A DNA stretch of 64,000 bases from an uncultured Clostridia bacterium (lineage in GTDB: Bacteria > Bacillota > Clostridia > Christensenellales > Borkfalkiaceae). Both the position numbers and the translations under genes were made by a program. The first letter of the stretch is position 1. Each line of letters begins with the position of its first letter. Below, one piece after another: positions 16,727 through 24,877 of the stretch. Below the pieces are notes generated by a model that searched no databases, was not told the DNA's origin, and saw only the letters and a program-made list of their open reading frames with translations. The stretch lies in contig CALVMH010000001.1 in the NCBI GenBank assembly GCA_944343275.1, positions 1-64,000 of the forward strand. Reading direction: 5' to 3'.

Positions 16727-17335
16727 ATGGAAAACGTCAAATTCGATGCAAACGGGCTCATCTGTGCCATCGCACAGGACTACGAAACGGGCGAAGTGCT
16801 CATGCAGGCGTATATGAACGCCGAAGCGCTCGCAAAGACGTTGGAAACGGGCTATGCGCACTATTACAGCCGTTCGCGGCAGAAACTGTGGAAGAAAGGC
16901 GAGACGAGCGGACACGTTCAGAAGGTCATCGCGGCTTCCTTTGACTGCGACGGGGATTGCCTGCTTCTGCAAGTGGAGCAGACGGGCGTCGCCTGCCATA
17001 CGGGGGCGCGGAGCTGCTTCTTCGAGGAAGTCAAAAAGGGCGACAGGGCGGGGCTCACCTTCCTCGGCGAGCTTGCGCGCATCGTCAAGGACAGAAAGCA
17101 GCATCCCGTCGAGGGCTCCTACACCGCCTATCTTTACAGCCGCGGCGTGGATAAGATCGCCAAAAAGATGGGCGAAGAGGCGGTAGAGACGGTCATTGCC
17201 GCCAAGAACGAGGACAAGGCAGAGCTGGTGCATGAGCTCTCCGACCTTGCCTATCATCTTCTGGTGCTCATGGAGGAAAAGGGCGTTTCGCTCTCCGATC
17301 TGTGCACCGAACTCGTGCGCAGGCACAACAAGTGA
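16727..17335 (+). CDS. hisIE: Bifunctional PR-AMP cyclohydrolase / PR-ATP pyrophosphatase
   Basis: A 202-residue fusion covering steps 2 and 3 of the pathway. The N-terminal HisI half has the zinc- and magnesium-binding pattern [21 protein letters not shown]. The C-terminal HisE half (from about residue 110) is the helical MazG-like pyrophosphatase, with [18 protein letters not shown] and HELSDLAYH. The ATG at 16727 follows GGGAGGG; the longer frame overlapping hisF has no ribosome site. This is the last biosynthetic his gene before the aldolase-like gene. Confidence 0.96.
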   Translation: MENVKFDANGLICAIAQDYETGEVLMQAYMNAEALAKTLETGYAHYYSRSRQKLWKKGETSGHVQKVIAASFDCDGDCLLLQVEQTGVACHTGARSCFFEEVKKGDRAGLTFLGELARIVKDRKQHPVEGSYTAYLYSRGVDKIAKKMGEEAVETVIAAKNEDKAELVHELSDLAYHLLVLMEEKGVSLSDLCTELVRRHNK

Positions 17336-17342
17336 GGGCGTC

Positions 17343-18329
17343 ATGACCAAACGAGAAGAGACGGGAACGCTGCTTTCTTTCCGTCCGGGGATCCGCGTGC
17401 TCGATGCCACGCTGCGCGACGGCGGGCTTGTCAACGATTTTCAGTTTTCGGATGATTTCGTCCGCGCGCTCTTTACGGCGAATGCGGCGGCAGGCGTCGA
17501 TTATATGGAACTCGGCTACAAGGCGGACGCCGATATTTTTGACAGGGAAAAATTCGGGAAGTGGAAATTCTGCCGCGAGGCAGATGTCTTCAACGTGCTC
17601 GGCGAGAACAAGACGGGGATGAAGCTCTCGTGCATGGCGGACGTCGGGCGCTGCAATTTTTCGCGCGATATCTGTAAGAAGGCGGACAGTCCGTTCGACA
17701 TGTACCGTATTGCGACGTACATCAACACCATTCCCGCCGCCGTCGAAATGATCGAATATTGCGAAAAGCAGGGCTACGAGACGACCGTCAACATCATGGC
17801 GATCTCCCGCGAGACGGAAAAAGAAGTCTCCCTCGCGCTTGAAATGCTCGGCAAAAGCCCCGTCCGCGCCATCTATATCGTGGACAGCTACGGTTCCGTT
17901 TACCCCGAAGAGATGCGCGTGCTTGCGGCAAAATATCTGGAAGCGGGGGAAAAGTACGGCAAGGAGATCGGCATCCACGCGCACAACAACCAGAACCTCG
18001 CCTTTGCCAATACCATCGAGTGCACGGCGATGGGGGTCAACTATCTCGATGCCACGGTGGACGGCATGGGGCGCGGCGCGGGCAACTGTGCGCTTGAATT
18101 GCTGCTTGCGTTTCTGAAAAATCCCAAGTACAAGCTCATTCATATCCTGCGCTTCCTCGAAGCGGGATACATGCAGGCGCTCAAAGCGCAGGGCGCGGTG
18201 TGGGGGTATGACCTTCCTTATCTTTTGACGGGCGTCTATAACCGTCATCCGTCGAGCGCCATCCGCTATATCCGGGAAGGCAGGAAGGACATCGTCGCAT
18301 TCATGCAGGAATTGCTCGATCAGGAATGA
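17343..18329 (+). CDS. DRE-TIM aldolase-like protein at the end of the his operon
   Basis: A 328-residue DRE-TIM barrel protein. The signature LDATLRDGGLVNDF sits near residue 20 and the metal-binding IHAHNNQNLA in the second half, followed by GMGRGAGNCALE. This pattern is close to 4-hydroxy-2-oxovalerate aldolases, which split 4-hydroxy-2-oxo acids to pyruvate and an aldehyde. The aldehyde dehydrogenase partner is absent. The gene starts 7 bp after hisIE and is probably cotranscribed with histidine genes, which is not explained by any known histidine step. Substrate unknown. Confidence 0.7.
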   Translation: MTKREETGTLLSFRPGIRVLDATLRDGGLVNDFQFSDDFVRALFTANAAAGVDYMELGYKADADIFDREKFGKWKFCREADVFNVLGENKTGMKLSCMADVGRCNFSRDICKKADSPFDMYRIATYINTIPAAVEMIEYCEKQGYETTVNIMAISRETEKEVSLALEMLGKSPVRAIYIVDSYGSVYPEEMRVLAAKYLEAGEKYGKEIGIHAHNNQNLAFANTIECTAMGVNYLDATVDGMGRGAGNCALELLLAFLKNPKYKLIHILRFLEAGYMQALKAQGAVWGYDLPYLLTGVYNRHPSSAIRYIREGRKDIVAFMQELLDQE

Positions 18330-18383
18330 AGGCGGCGCAAAAATGATTTTTGTGTGAAAGCAAAAAAACGGGTCGTTTGCTTG

Positions 18384-18412
18384 TTGACAATCCGACAAAA
18401 AAATGCTAAGAT
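18384..18412 (+). promoter_or_regulatory. Promoter of the ABC exporter operon
   Basis: TTGACA (18384-18389), 17 bp, TAAGAT (18407-18412) with an extended TGC at 18404-18406. The start of transcription should fall near 18419, inside the left arm of the following hairpin. Confidence 0.8.
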
Positions 18413-18413
18413 G

Positions 18414-18456
18414 AAAGGACGTTGAAATGGAGAAAATTTTGACGTCCTTTTCTTTT
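18414..18456 (+). terminator. Terminator-like hairpin spanning the ABC operon start site
   Basis: A 9-bp perfect stem AAAGGACGT/ACGTCCTTT (18414-18422 and 18442-18450) is followed by TCTTTT. Read-through RNA from the his operon would contain the whole hairpin; RNA started at the local promoter would lack part of the left arm. A further GGTCCTTT (18484-18491) could pair with the same left arm. Confidence 0.55.
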
Positions 18457-18518
18457 GTACGTGCGTGTGCGCGTGACAAAAAAGGTCCTTTCGGAAAACT
18501 TTTTTAGGAGGTCAGTCT

Positions 18519-20312
18519 TTGCTGAAAACACTTTCAAAATGTATCCGCGAATATAAGACGGCATCCATCCTATCACCCATCTTCGTCACGGTCGAAGTGG
18601 TCCTCGAATGTCTCATTCCGTTTATCATCGCGCAGCTCATCAACGTGATCGATCAGAATGTGCCAACGGCGATCGACATGGGGCAGGTCTGGATGTACGG
18701 CGGGATCCTGATCGCAATGGCGCTTGCATCCCTTGCGACGGGTGCGCTTGCGGGCGCGTTCTGCTCGCGCGCTTCGGCGGGGTTTGCAAAGAATGTCCGT
18801 AAGGATATGTTTTACAACATTCAGACGTTCTCCTTCGAGAACATCGACAAGTACTCCACGCCCTCGCTCGTCACGCGTATGACGACGGACGTGTGGAACG
18901 TGCAGATGGCGTATATGATGATCGTTCGGATTGCCGTCCGCTGTCCCGTCATGATCATCTTTGCGGCGGTCATGGCGTTCGTGCTGGGCGGAAATCTCGC
19001 GTGGATCTTCCTTGCCGTCATTCCCGTGCTCGTCATAGCACTCATGCTCATCATGATGCGCGCGCTGCCGATGTTCAAGCGGCTGTTTCCCAAATATGAC
19101 GACATGAACGAATCTGTGCAGGAGAACATCAACAGCATCCGCGTCGTCAAATCGTATGTCCGCGAGGACTACGAAAAGCAAAAGTTCGGAAAGACGTCGG
19201 GCGCGCTCTGCAAGGAGTTCACCAAGGCGGAACGCCTTTTGGCATGGAACACGCCCATCATGCAGTTCTGCTTCTACGGCGTTATCTGTGCGGTGCTCTA
19301 CATCGGCGCCTATGTCATCATGGATTCCGCGGGCGTGGTCACGACGGGCGAAGTCTCCCAGCTCATTGTCTATGGTATGCAGATTTTGTCCTCGCTCATG
19401 ATGTTCTCCATGGTGTTTGCCATGATCGTCATGTCGATGGAATCGGCGCGCCGTATCTGCGAGATCCTCAACGAAAAGAGCACGCTCGCCAATCCGGAAA
19501 ATCCCGTGTATGAAGTGGCGGACGGCTCCATCGATTTTGAGAATGTCGCCTTCAAGTATGCCTCCAATGCGGAAAAGAACGTGTTGGAGGGCATCGATCT
19601 GCACATTAAGTCGGGCGAGACCATCGGCATCATCGGCGGGACGGGTTCCTCCAAGACGTCGCTCGTCAATCTTATCTCCCGCCTCTACGACGTGACCGAA
19701 GGCTGCGTAAAGGTGGGCGGGCATGACGTGAAGGAATACGACCTCGAAACGCTGCGCAATCAGGTCGCCGTCGTGCTGCAAAAGAACGTGCTCTTTTCCG
19801 GCACCATCAAGGATAACCTCCGCTGGGGCAACAAAGAGGCGACGGATGAGCAGATGATCGCGGCGTGCAAGCTGGCGCAGGCGGATGATTTCATCCGTTC
19901 CTTCCCCGAAGGGTACGATACTTACATCGAACAGGGCGGCACCAACGTCTCCGGCGGGCAGAAGCAGCGGCTCTGCATTGCGCGTGCGCTCCTCAAAAAT
20001 CCCAAGGTGCTCATTCTCGACGACTCCACGTCGGCGGTCGATACGCACACGGACGCACTCATCCGCAAGGGGTTCCGCGAGTTCATTCCCACAACGACCA
20101 AGATCATCATCGCGCAGCGCATTTCTTCTGTGGAGGATGCCGACCGCATCATCGTTCTGGACGGCGGCAGGATCAACGGCATCGGTACGCATGAGGAACT
20201 GTTGAAGAGCAACAAGATTTATGCCGAAGTGTATGAATCGCAGGTCAAGGGCAAGTCGGACGATGCGGACGGCGAAGAAACGCAAGGGGGTGACGGCAAT
20301 GAAAAAGAATGA
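18519..20312 (+). CDS. ABC exporter half, degenerate nucleotide site subunit
   Basis: A 597-residue type IV ABC exporter subunit with six N-terminal membrane helices and a C-terminal ATPase domain. Walker A is GGTGSSKT (373-380) and the signature NVSGGQKQR (476-484). The catalytic glutamate after Walker B is aspartate (LILDD, D502), and the switch histidine is glutamine (IIAQRIS, Q533). These changes mark the degenerate-site partner of heterodimeric exporters such as TM287/288. A TTG at 18519 lies seven bases after AGGAGG. The acidic tail (about 20 residues) overlaps the next gene by 14 bp. The substrate is unknown. Confidence 0.88.
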   Translation: MLKTLSKCIREYKTASILSPIFVTVEVVLECLIPFIIAQLINVIDQNVPTAIDMGQVWMYGGILIAMALASLATGALAGAFCSRASAGFAKNVRKDMFYNIQTFSFENIDKYSTPSLVTRMTTDVWNVQMAYMMIVRIAVRCPVMIIFAAVMAFVLGGNLAWIFLAVIPVLVIALMLIMMRALPMFKRLFPKYDDMNESVQENINSIRVVKSYVREDYEKQKFGKTSGALCKEFTKAERLLAWNTPIMQFCFYGVICAVLYIGAYVIMDSAGVVTTGEVSQLIVYGMQILSSLMMFSMVFAMIVMSMESARRICEILNEKSTLANPENPVYEVADGSIDFENVAFKYASNAEKNVLEGIDLHIKSGETIGIIGGTGSSKTSLVNLISRLYDVTEGCVKVGGHDVKEYDLETLRNQVAVVLQKNVLFSGTIKDNLRWGNKEATDEQMIAACKLAQADDFIRSFPEGYDTYIEQGGTNVSGGQKQRLCIARALLKNPKVLILDDSTSAVDTHTDALIRKGFREFIPTTTKIIIAQRISSVEDADRIIVLDGGRINGIGTHEELLKSNKIYAEVYESQVKGKSDDADGEETQGGDGNEKE

Positions 20313-22263
20313 AAAACGCATGCCCAAGCATCCGCCTCTGCAAAAGGGGATCGTCAAGCGCCTTTTGAAGTCGCTGTTCCATTACTATCCCGTGATGCTG
20401 CCCATCGCGCTGGTATGTATCATCGTCAATGCGGCGATCTCCTCCGTGCCTGCGCTCTTCATGGAGCAACTCTATACGCTCCTCGGCGACGCGATCAATC
20501 CGAACAATCCCGCACATCCCGGCAGCATCCTCACATGGGCGCAGGTCGCGCCCGATGTCGCGCGCATCATGGGCGTGCTCATCGGCATGTACGTCGTTTC
20601 GCTCGTGGCGGGCGCCGTGTATAACCAGCTGATGGCGATCGTCACGCAGGGGTATCTGCGGAACATGCGCGAGCAGATGTTCAACGGTATGCAGGACCTG
20701 CCCATCCGCTACTTCGATACGCACAACCACGGCGATATCATGAGCTATTACACGAACGATATCGATACCCTCCGCCAGATGATCGCTCAAAGTATCCCGC
20801 AGCTCATGATCTCCGTCATCATGTGTCTCACCCTGTTGGGGATCATGCTCTATTTCAGCGTGTATCTGACGCTCATCGTCCTCCTCGGCATCATCGCCAT
20901 CGTCTTTGTCACCAAGCTGGTGGGCGGTGGCGCAAGCAAATTCTTCCTTGCCACGCAGAAGGCGATCGCGCGTACGGAGGGCTTCGTCGAAGAGATGATG
21001 CAGGGGCAGAAGGTCATCAAGGTGTTCTGCCATGAAGAGGAGGCAAAGGCGGATTTCGATCAGGTCAACGGTACGCACTTCGCCATGTCCGACAGGGCGA
21101 ACAGATATGCCAATATGCTCATGCCCATCATTGCCAACGTCGGCAATGTCATGTATGTCGTCGTGGCGCTGTTGGGCGCAGTGTTTGCGCTCAATCAGGT
21201 GCAGAACGTCGGGATCGGCGTTGCGGCGGGCGGATTGGACAGCGCGCTGTTCTATCCCGGACTCATCGTTGCCTTTTTGCAGACGACGCGGCAGTTCTCC
21301 AACAACATCGGGCAGGTGTCCAACCAGGTCAACTCCGTTGTCATGGGCCTTGCGGGCGCGCAGCGCATCATCGGGCTCATCGACGAAAAACCCGAAGCAG
21401 ATGAAGGGTATGTCACTCTTGTCAATGCAAAAGAGGAGAACGGTCAGCTCGTCGAATGCAAAGAACGCACGGGCATGTGGGCGTGGAAACACCCTCATCA
21501 TGCGGACGGTTCCGTAACGTATACCCGTCTCGAAGGCGATGTGCGTCTCTTTAACGTGGATTTCGGCTATGTCCCCGAAAAGATCGTGCTGCATGACATC
21601 AGTTTGTACGCAAAGCCCGGTCAGAAGGTGGCGTTCGTCGGTGCGACGGGCGCGGGCAAGACGACCATCACCAACCTGTTGACACGCTTTTATGACATTG
21701 CGGACGGCAAGATTCGCTACGACGGCATCAACATCAACAAGATCAAAAAGGGTGAACTGCGCCGTTCGCTCGGCATGGTCTTGCAGGATACCAACCTGTT
21801 CACGGATACCGTCATGGGCAACATCCGTTACGGAAAGCTGGATGCGACGGATGAAGAGTGCATCGCGGCGGCAAAGCTCGTCGGTGCGGACGATTTCATC
21901 ACCCGCCTTCCCGAAGGCTACAACACGATGCTCTATCAGAACGGCGCCAATCTTTCGCAGGGGCAGCGCCAGCTTCTCTCCATCGCGCGCGCGGCGGTCG
22001 CCGACCCGCCCGTCATGATCCTCGACGAAGCGACGTCTTCCATCGATACCCGCACGGAAGCCATCGTCCAGCACGGTATGGATAAACTCATGGAGGGCAG
22101 AACGGTGTTCGTTATCGCGCACAGGCTCTCCACGGTGCGCAACTCCAACGTCATCATGGTGTTAGAGCACGGGCGCATCATCGAGCGCGGCACGCACGAT
22201 CAGCTCATCGAGCAGAAGGGCAAGTACTATCAGCTCTATACGGGCGCATTCGAACTCGAATAA
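20299..22263 (+). CDS. ABC exporter half, consensus-site subunit
   Basis: A 654-residue exporter subunit that pairs with the preceding one. It has six membrane helices, Walker A GATGAGKTT, signature NLSQGQRQLL, Walker B MILDEATSSID with catalytic glutamate, and the switch histidine in VIAHRLST, so it carries the intact catalytic residues. It has an extra segment of about 40 residues (VECKERTGMWAWKHPHHADG region) between membrane and ATPase domains. The ATG at 20299 follows AAGGGGG. Together the two genes probably export a drug, lipid or peptide; which one cannot be read here. Confidence 0.9.
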   Translation: MKKNEKRMPKHPPLQKGIVKRLLKSLFHYYPVMLPIALVCIIVNAAISSVPALFMEQLYTLLGDAINPNNPAHPGSILTWAQVAPDVARIMGVLIGMYVVSLVAGAVYNQLMAIVTQGYLRNMREQMFNGMQDLPIRYFDTHNHGDIMSYYTNDIDTLRQMIAQSIPQLMISVIMCLTLLGIMLYFSVYLTLIVLLGIIAIVFVTKLVGGGASKFFLATQKAIARTEGFVEEMMQGQKVIKVFCHEEEAKADFDQVNGTHFAMSDRANRYANMLMPIIANVGNVMYVVVALLGAVFALNQVQNVGIGVAAGGLDSALFYPGLIVAFLQTTRQFSNNIGQVSNQVNSVVMGLAGAQRIIGLIDEKPEADEGYVTLVNAKEENGQLVECKERTGMWAWKHPHHADGSVTYTRLEGDVRLFNVDFGYVPEKIVLHDISLYAKPGQKVAFVGATGAGKTTITNLLTRFYDIADGKIRYDGININKIKKGELRRSLGMVLQDTNLFTDTVMGNIRYGKLDATDEECIAAAKLVGADDFITRLPEGYNTMLYQNGANLSQGQRQLLSIARAAVADPPVMILDEATSSIDTRTEAIVQHGMDKLMEGRTVFVIAHRLSTVRNSNVIMVLEHGRIIERGTHDQLIEQKGKYYQLYTGAFELE

Positions 22264-22280
22264 GTCCGAAAACCGCTTGC

Positions 22281-22317
22281 GCGGGCATCCGTCTGAAGAC
22301 GGATGCCCGCGTTTTTC
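22281..22317 (+). terminator. Terminator of the ABC exporter operon
   Basis: A perfect 13-bp stem GCGGGCATCCGTC/GACGGATGCCCGC with a TGAA loop, followed by GTTTTTC. Confidence 0.93.
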
Positions 22318-22419
22318 TGTCCCATCAAAGAACGGAGAAGCATGGTTTCGCGCACATGTCTTTTTCCGACAAGGCGTTCATATTTTTTTGTAAAAATTTG
22401 TAAAACAGTGTTCATGCAG

Positions 22420-22449
22420 TTGACAAATAATCGGGGGGGGGAGTATAAT
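22420..22449 (+). promoter_or_regulatory. DUF975 gene promoter with a G9 tract in the spacer
   Basis: TTGACA (22420-22425) and TATAAT (22444-22449) are separated by 18 bp. Nine consecutive G residues (22433-22441) make up half of the spacer, so gain or loss of a G would change promoter spacing. Confidence 0.85.
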
Positions 22450-22481
22450 AGGAGCATAATAAATGTAAAAAGGAGTAATCA

Positions 22482-23252
22482 ATGACAAACGGAGACATCA
22501 AACGGAAAGCCAAAGCAGACATGAAAAACGGCTATGGATTCGCCATTCTGACAATGATCCTGCTCAATCTCGTCCTGGTCGGTTCTTTGACGGTCGGATT
22601 ATTCGTCGGGTTGCTGGTGACGGCAGGTGCGGTGCAATGCTGTTATGTCGCATACTTTATCGACGTCGCAAAACACGAGCGGAAGGGGATCGATTCCACC
22701 TATCGCGGGTTCCGCCAATTCATGCGCGCGCTTGTGGCGACGCTCATTCAATTTGCGATCATCGCGCTGCCTGTCGGCGTGTTGACTTTCATTGAGACAC
22801 TGCTGGTAATCCCGCTGCTTCAAAACGGGTCTGCGGGTGCAAGTGCGGCGGGGCTGATCACCTTTGTGTTTATCGTAGCGATCATCGTGTATGTGGTCGT
22901 CATGAGTGTCAAAATGTATTTTACATACTATGTCATGAACGACGAAGTCGATCTTTCCGGTTGGGAATGCATCCGGCGTTCCATGAAGCTGGCGAAGGGG
23001 CATTTCTGGAAGATCGTCGGCTTTGAACTCAGTTTCCTCGGCTGGTGGATTCTGTGTCTTCTCACGCTCGGAGCGCTGATGCTCTATGTGACGCCTTATC
23101 ATTATGCGGCGCAGGCAAATTTGTATCTTGCGCTGAAGGAGCCTGACGGAAAAGCGGCGCCGAAGATCCCGTCGGATACGGCAGTGGTCGCTGCGTCCGA
23201 TCCTGCGGCGGACGCGGAAACAGATTCCGCGGCAGGTTCTGCGGCGGAATAA
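22482..23252 (+). CDS. DUF975 family integral membrane protein
   Basis: A 256-residue membrane protein of the DUF975 group common in Bacillota. The N-terminus begins with a charged segment (IKRKAKADMKNGYG) typical of the family, followed by about five or six helices. The conserved ECIRRSMKLAKGHFWKIVGFELSF block is near residue 165. The last 40 residues are Ala/Asp/Glu-rich and probably disordered in the cytoplasm. The biochemical role of DUF975 is not established. It is monocistronic, and its promoter contains a homopolymer tract. Confidence 0.75.
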   Translation: MTNGDIKRKAKADMKNGYGFAILTMILLNLVLVGSLTVGLFVGLLVTAGAVQCCYVAYFIDVAKHERKGIDSTYRGFRQFMRALVATLIQFAIIALPVGVLTFIETLLVIPLLQNGSAGASAAGLITFVFIVAIIVYVVVMSVKMYFTYYVMNDEVDLSGWECIRRSMKLAKGHFWKIVGFELSFLGWWILCLLTLGALMLYVTPYHYAAQANLYLALKEPDGKAAPKIPSDTAVVAASDPAADAETDSAAGSAAE

Positions 23253-23271
23253 CGCAAGTTAGCGGAATACG

Positions 23272-23305
23272 GGCGGTGCATGTCGTAAGGATATGCGCCG
23301 CCTTT
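23272..23305 (+). terminator. Probable terminator of the DUF975 gene
   Basis: Arms GGCGGTGCAT and ATGCGCCGCC (one G-T pair) form a 10-bp stem, followed only by a short TTT. The weak T tract lowers confidence. Confidence 0.55.
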
Positions 23306-23307
23306 GT

Positions 23308-23335
23308 CATATTTCTGCGCGGCATTTCATACAGT
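23308..23335 (+). promoter_or_regulatory. Sigma-E-like sporulation promoter of spoIVA
   Basis: CATATTT (23308-23314) and CATACAGT (23328-23335), separated by 13 bp, fit the mother-cell sigma-E pattern (about ATATT, 13-14 bp, CATACANT). No vegetative promoter is seen nearby. In Bacillus subtilis spoIVA is a sigma-E gene, so the match agrees with known biology. Confidence 0.75.
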
Positions 23336-23372
23336 AATTCAGCAAAGCATTTTCGCGGAGGGCTGGGTGCGT

Positions 23373-24839
23373 ATGAGATCATTCGGTGTATATGAGGATA
23401 TTGCAACGCGGACGGGGGGAGATATCTATATCGGCGTCGTCGGACCCGTCAGAACGGGCAAATCCACCTTCATCAGAAAGTTCATGCAGGAGCTTGTGCT
23501 CCCGCAGGTGACGGGCGCAAAGAAAAAGCGCTATACGGATGAACTTCCTCAGGCGGCAAGCGGGAAGACGGTCATGACAACGGAGCCCAAATTCGTCCCC
23601 GAGGAAGCGGCGGAACTCAAAGTCAAGGACGCCGTTGCGCGCGTGCGGCTCATCGACTGCGTCGGATTTCCCGTCGACGGCGCGTCGGGGTTTGAAGAAA
23701 ACGGCGAACCGCGCCTTGTCAGGACGCCTTGGAGCGAGGAAGGCGTACCCTTCGGGCAGGCGGCAGAGGACGGCACGCGGCGCGTTATCTGCGACCATTC
23801 GACGATCGGCATTCTCGTGACGACGGATGGCAGCGTCACGGACCTTGCGCGTTCCGCCTATGAAGGGGCGGAGGAACAGGCACAGGCACAGCTGCACGCC
23901 CTCGGAAAGCCCTATGTCATTCTTCTCAACTGCCGCGAACCCGCCTCGGCGGAAGCCCTTCGTGCCGCGCTGGAAGAAAAATACGGCGCTCCCGTGATCG
24001 CCATGAACGTGGAGGAGGCGGACGCGCAACAGCTGGCGTCCGTTCTGGAACGCGTGCTCTATGAGTTCCCCGTCGCGTGTGTGGACATCGATCTGCCCGA
24101 TTGGATGCGCGTGCTCGATGCGGACAGTCCGCTCATTTCCGAAGTGCTCGGCGGCGTGCGCGCCGTTGCGCCCAAGCTGCAAAAGATGAGCGACTGCGCA
24201 TTGCTCGATACTCTGTATCCGGACAGCGCCCGCCTGCTGCCGCCTTCCGAATTGCAGATGGACGCCGCCACGGGGTGCGTGCATTGCAGCGTGCGGGCAA
24301 AGGAGGGGATCTTTTATTCGGTGCTCGGCGAGGCATGCGGCGAGGAGATCGCCGACGATCTGGCGCTCATGCGCTACTGCATCGGGCTTTCCTCCGCCAA
24401 AAAACTTTCCGACCGGTTGTCGCAGGCGTTTTCGGAAGCCAAAGAATGCGGTTACGGCATCGTCGCGCCAGAAGAAGACGAAATGCACCTTGCGGAACCC
24501 GCGCTCGTCAAGCGCGGCGGCAGGGTGAACGTCAGCCTGCGCGCCGACGCGCCGAGCTATCACATCATCCGCGTGGATGTGCGCGGGGAAGTGCGCCCCG
24601 CGCTCGGAACGGAAGAACAGAGCGCTGCATTTGTCAAGCAGCTTTCGGAACATCTCGAAGAGGACCCGCAGCGCGCGTGGGGGACCAATATGTTCGGTCG
24701 GTCGCTGAAGGAGATGCTTGGCGAAGAACTTGCCGTCAAAAACCGTTCCATGGGGGAAACGGCGCAAAAAAAGATGCGCCGCACCGTCACCAAGATCGTC
24801 AACGAAGGCAAGGGCGGCGTCATCTGCATTTTGCTGTAA
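23373..24839 (+). CDS. spoIVA: Stage IV sporulation protein A
   Basis: A 488-residue spore-coat morphogenetic ATPase that polymerises on the outer forespore membrane and anchors coat and cortex assembly. The N-terminus (VYEDIATRTGGDIYIGVVG), P-loop GPVRTGKST (24-32), switch-like LIDCVGFPVDGA and C-terminal GKGGVICILL are all typical, and length matches the Bacillus protein. ATG 23373 was chosen; a GTG two codons upstream is closer to GGAGGG and equally possible. Single-gene unit downstream of a sigma-E-like promoter. Confidence 0.96.
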   Translation: MRSFGVYEDIATRTGGDIYIGVVGPVRTGKSTFIRKFMQELVLPQVTGAKKKRYTDELPQAASGKTVMTTEPKFVPEEAAELKVKDAVARVRLIDCVGFPVDGASGFEENGEPRLVRTPWSEEGVPFGQAAEDGTRRVICDHSTIGILVTTDGSVTDLARSAYEGAEEQAQAQLHALGKPYVILLNCREPASAEALRAALEEKYGAPVIAMNVEEADAQQLASVLERVLYEFPVACVDIDLPDWMRVLDADSPLISEVLGGVRAVAPKLQKMSDCALLDTLYPDSARLLPPSELQMDAATGCVHCSVRAKEGIFYSVLGEACGEEIADDLALMRYCIGLSSAKKLSDRLSQAFSEAKECGYGIVAPEEDEMHLAEPALVKRGGRVNVSLRADAPSYHIIRVDVRGEVRPALGTEEQSAAFVKQLSEHLEEDPQRAWGTNMFGRSLKEMLGEELAVKNRSMGETAQKKMRRTVTKIVNEGKGGVICILL

Positions 24840-24850
24840 GGACCGCAATC

Positions 24851-24876
24851 AAAAAACCCGCCGACGGCGGGTTTTT
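24851..24876. terminator. Bidirectional terminator between spoIVA and potD
   Basis: AAAAAACCCGCC-GAC-GGCGGGTTTTT is symmetric, with A and T runs on both sides, and serves both convergent units. It lies 2 bp from the potD stop codon. Confidence 0.9.
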
Positions 24877-24877
24877 G

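Noticed and set aside
18330..18360. Terminator of the his operon at CGCAAAAATGATTTTTGTG
   Set aside because: The stem is almost all A-T with too small a loop and no T run beyond; the hairpin at 18414 is a better candidate.
18573..22122. Two long minus-strand frames opposite the ABC exporter genes
   Set aside because: Antisense to clear ABC transporter genes; His/Arg/Asp-rich nonsense composition and no start signals.
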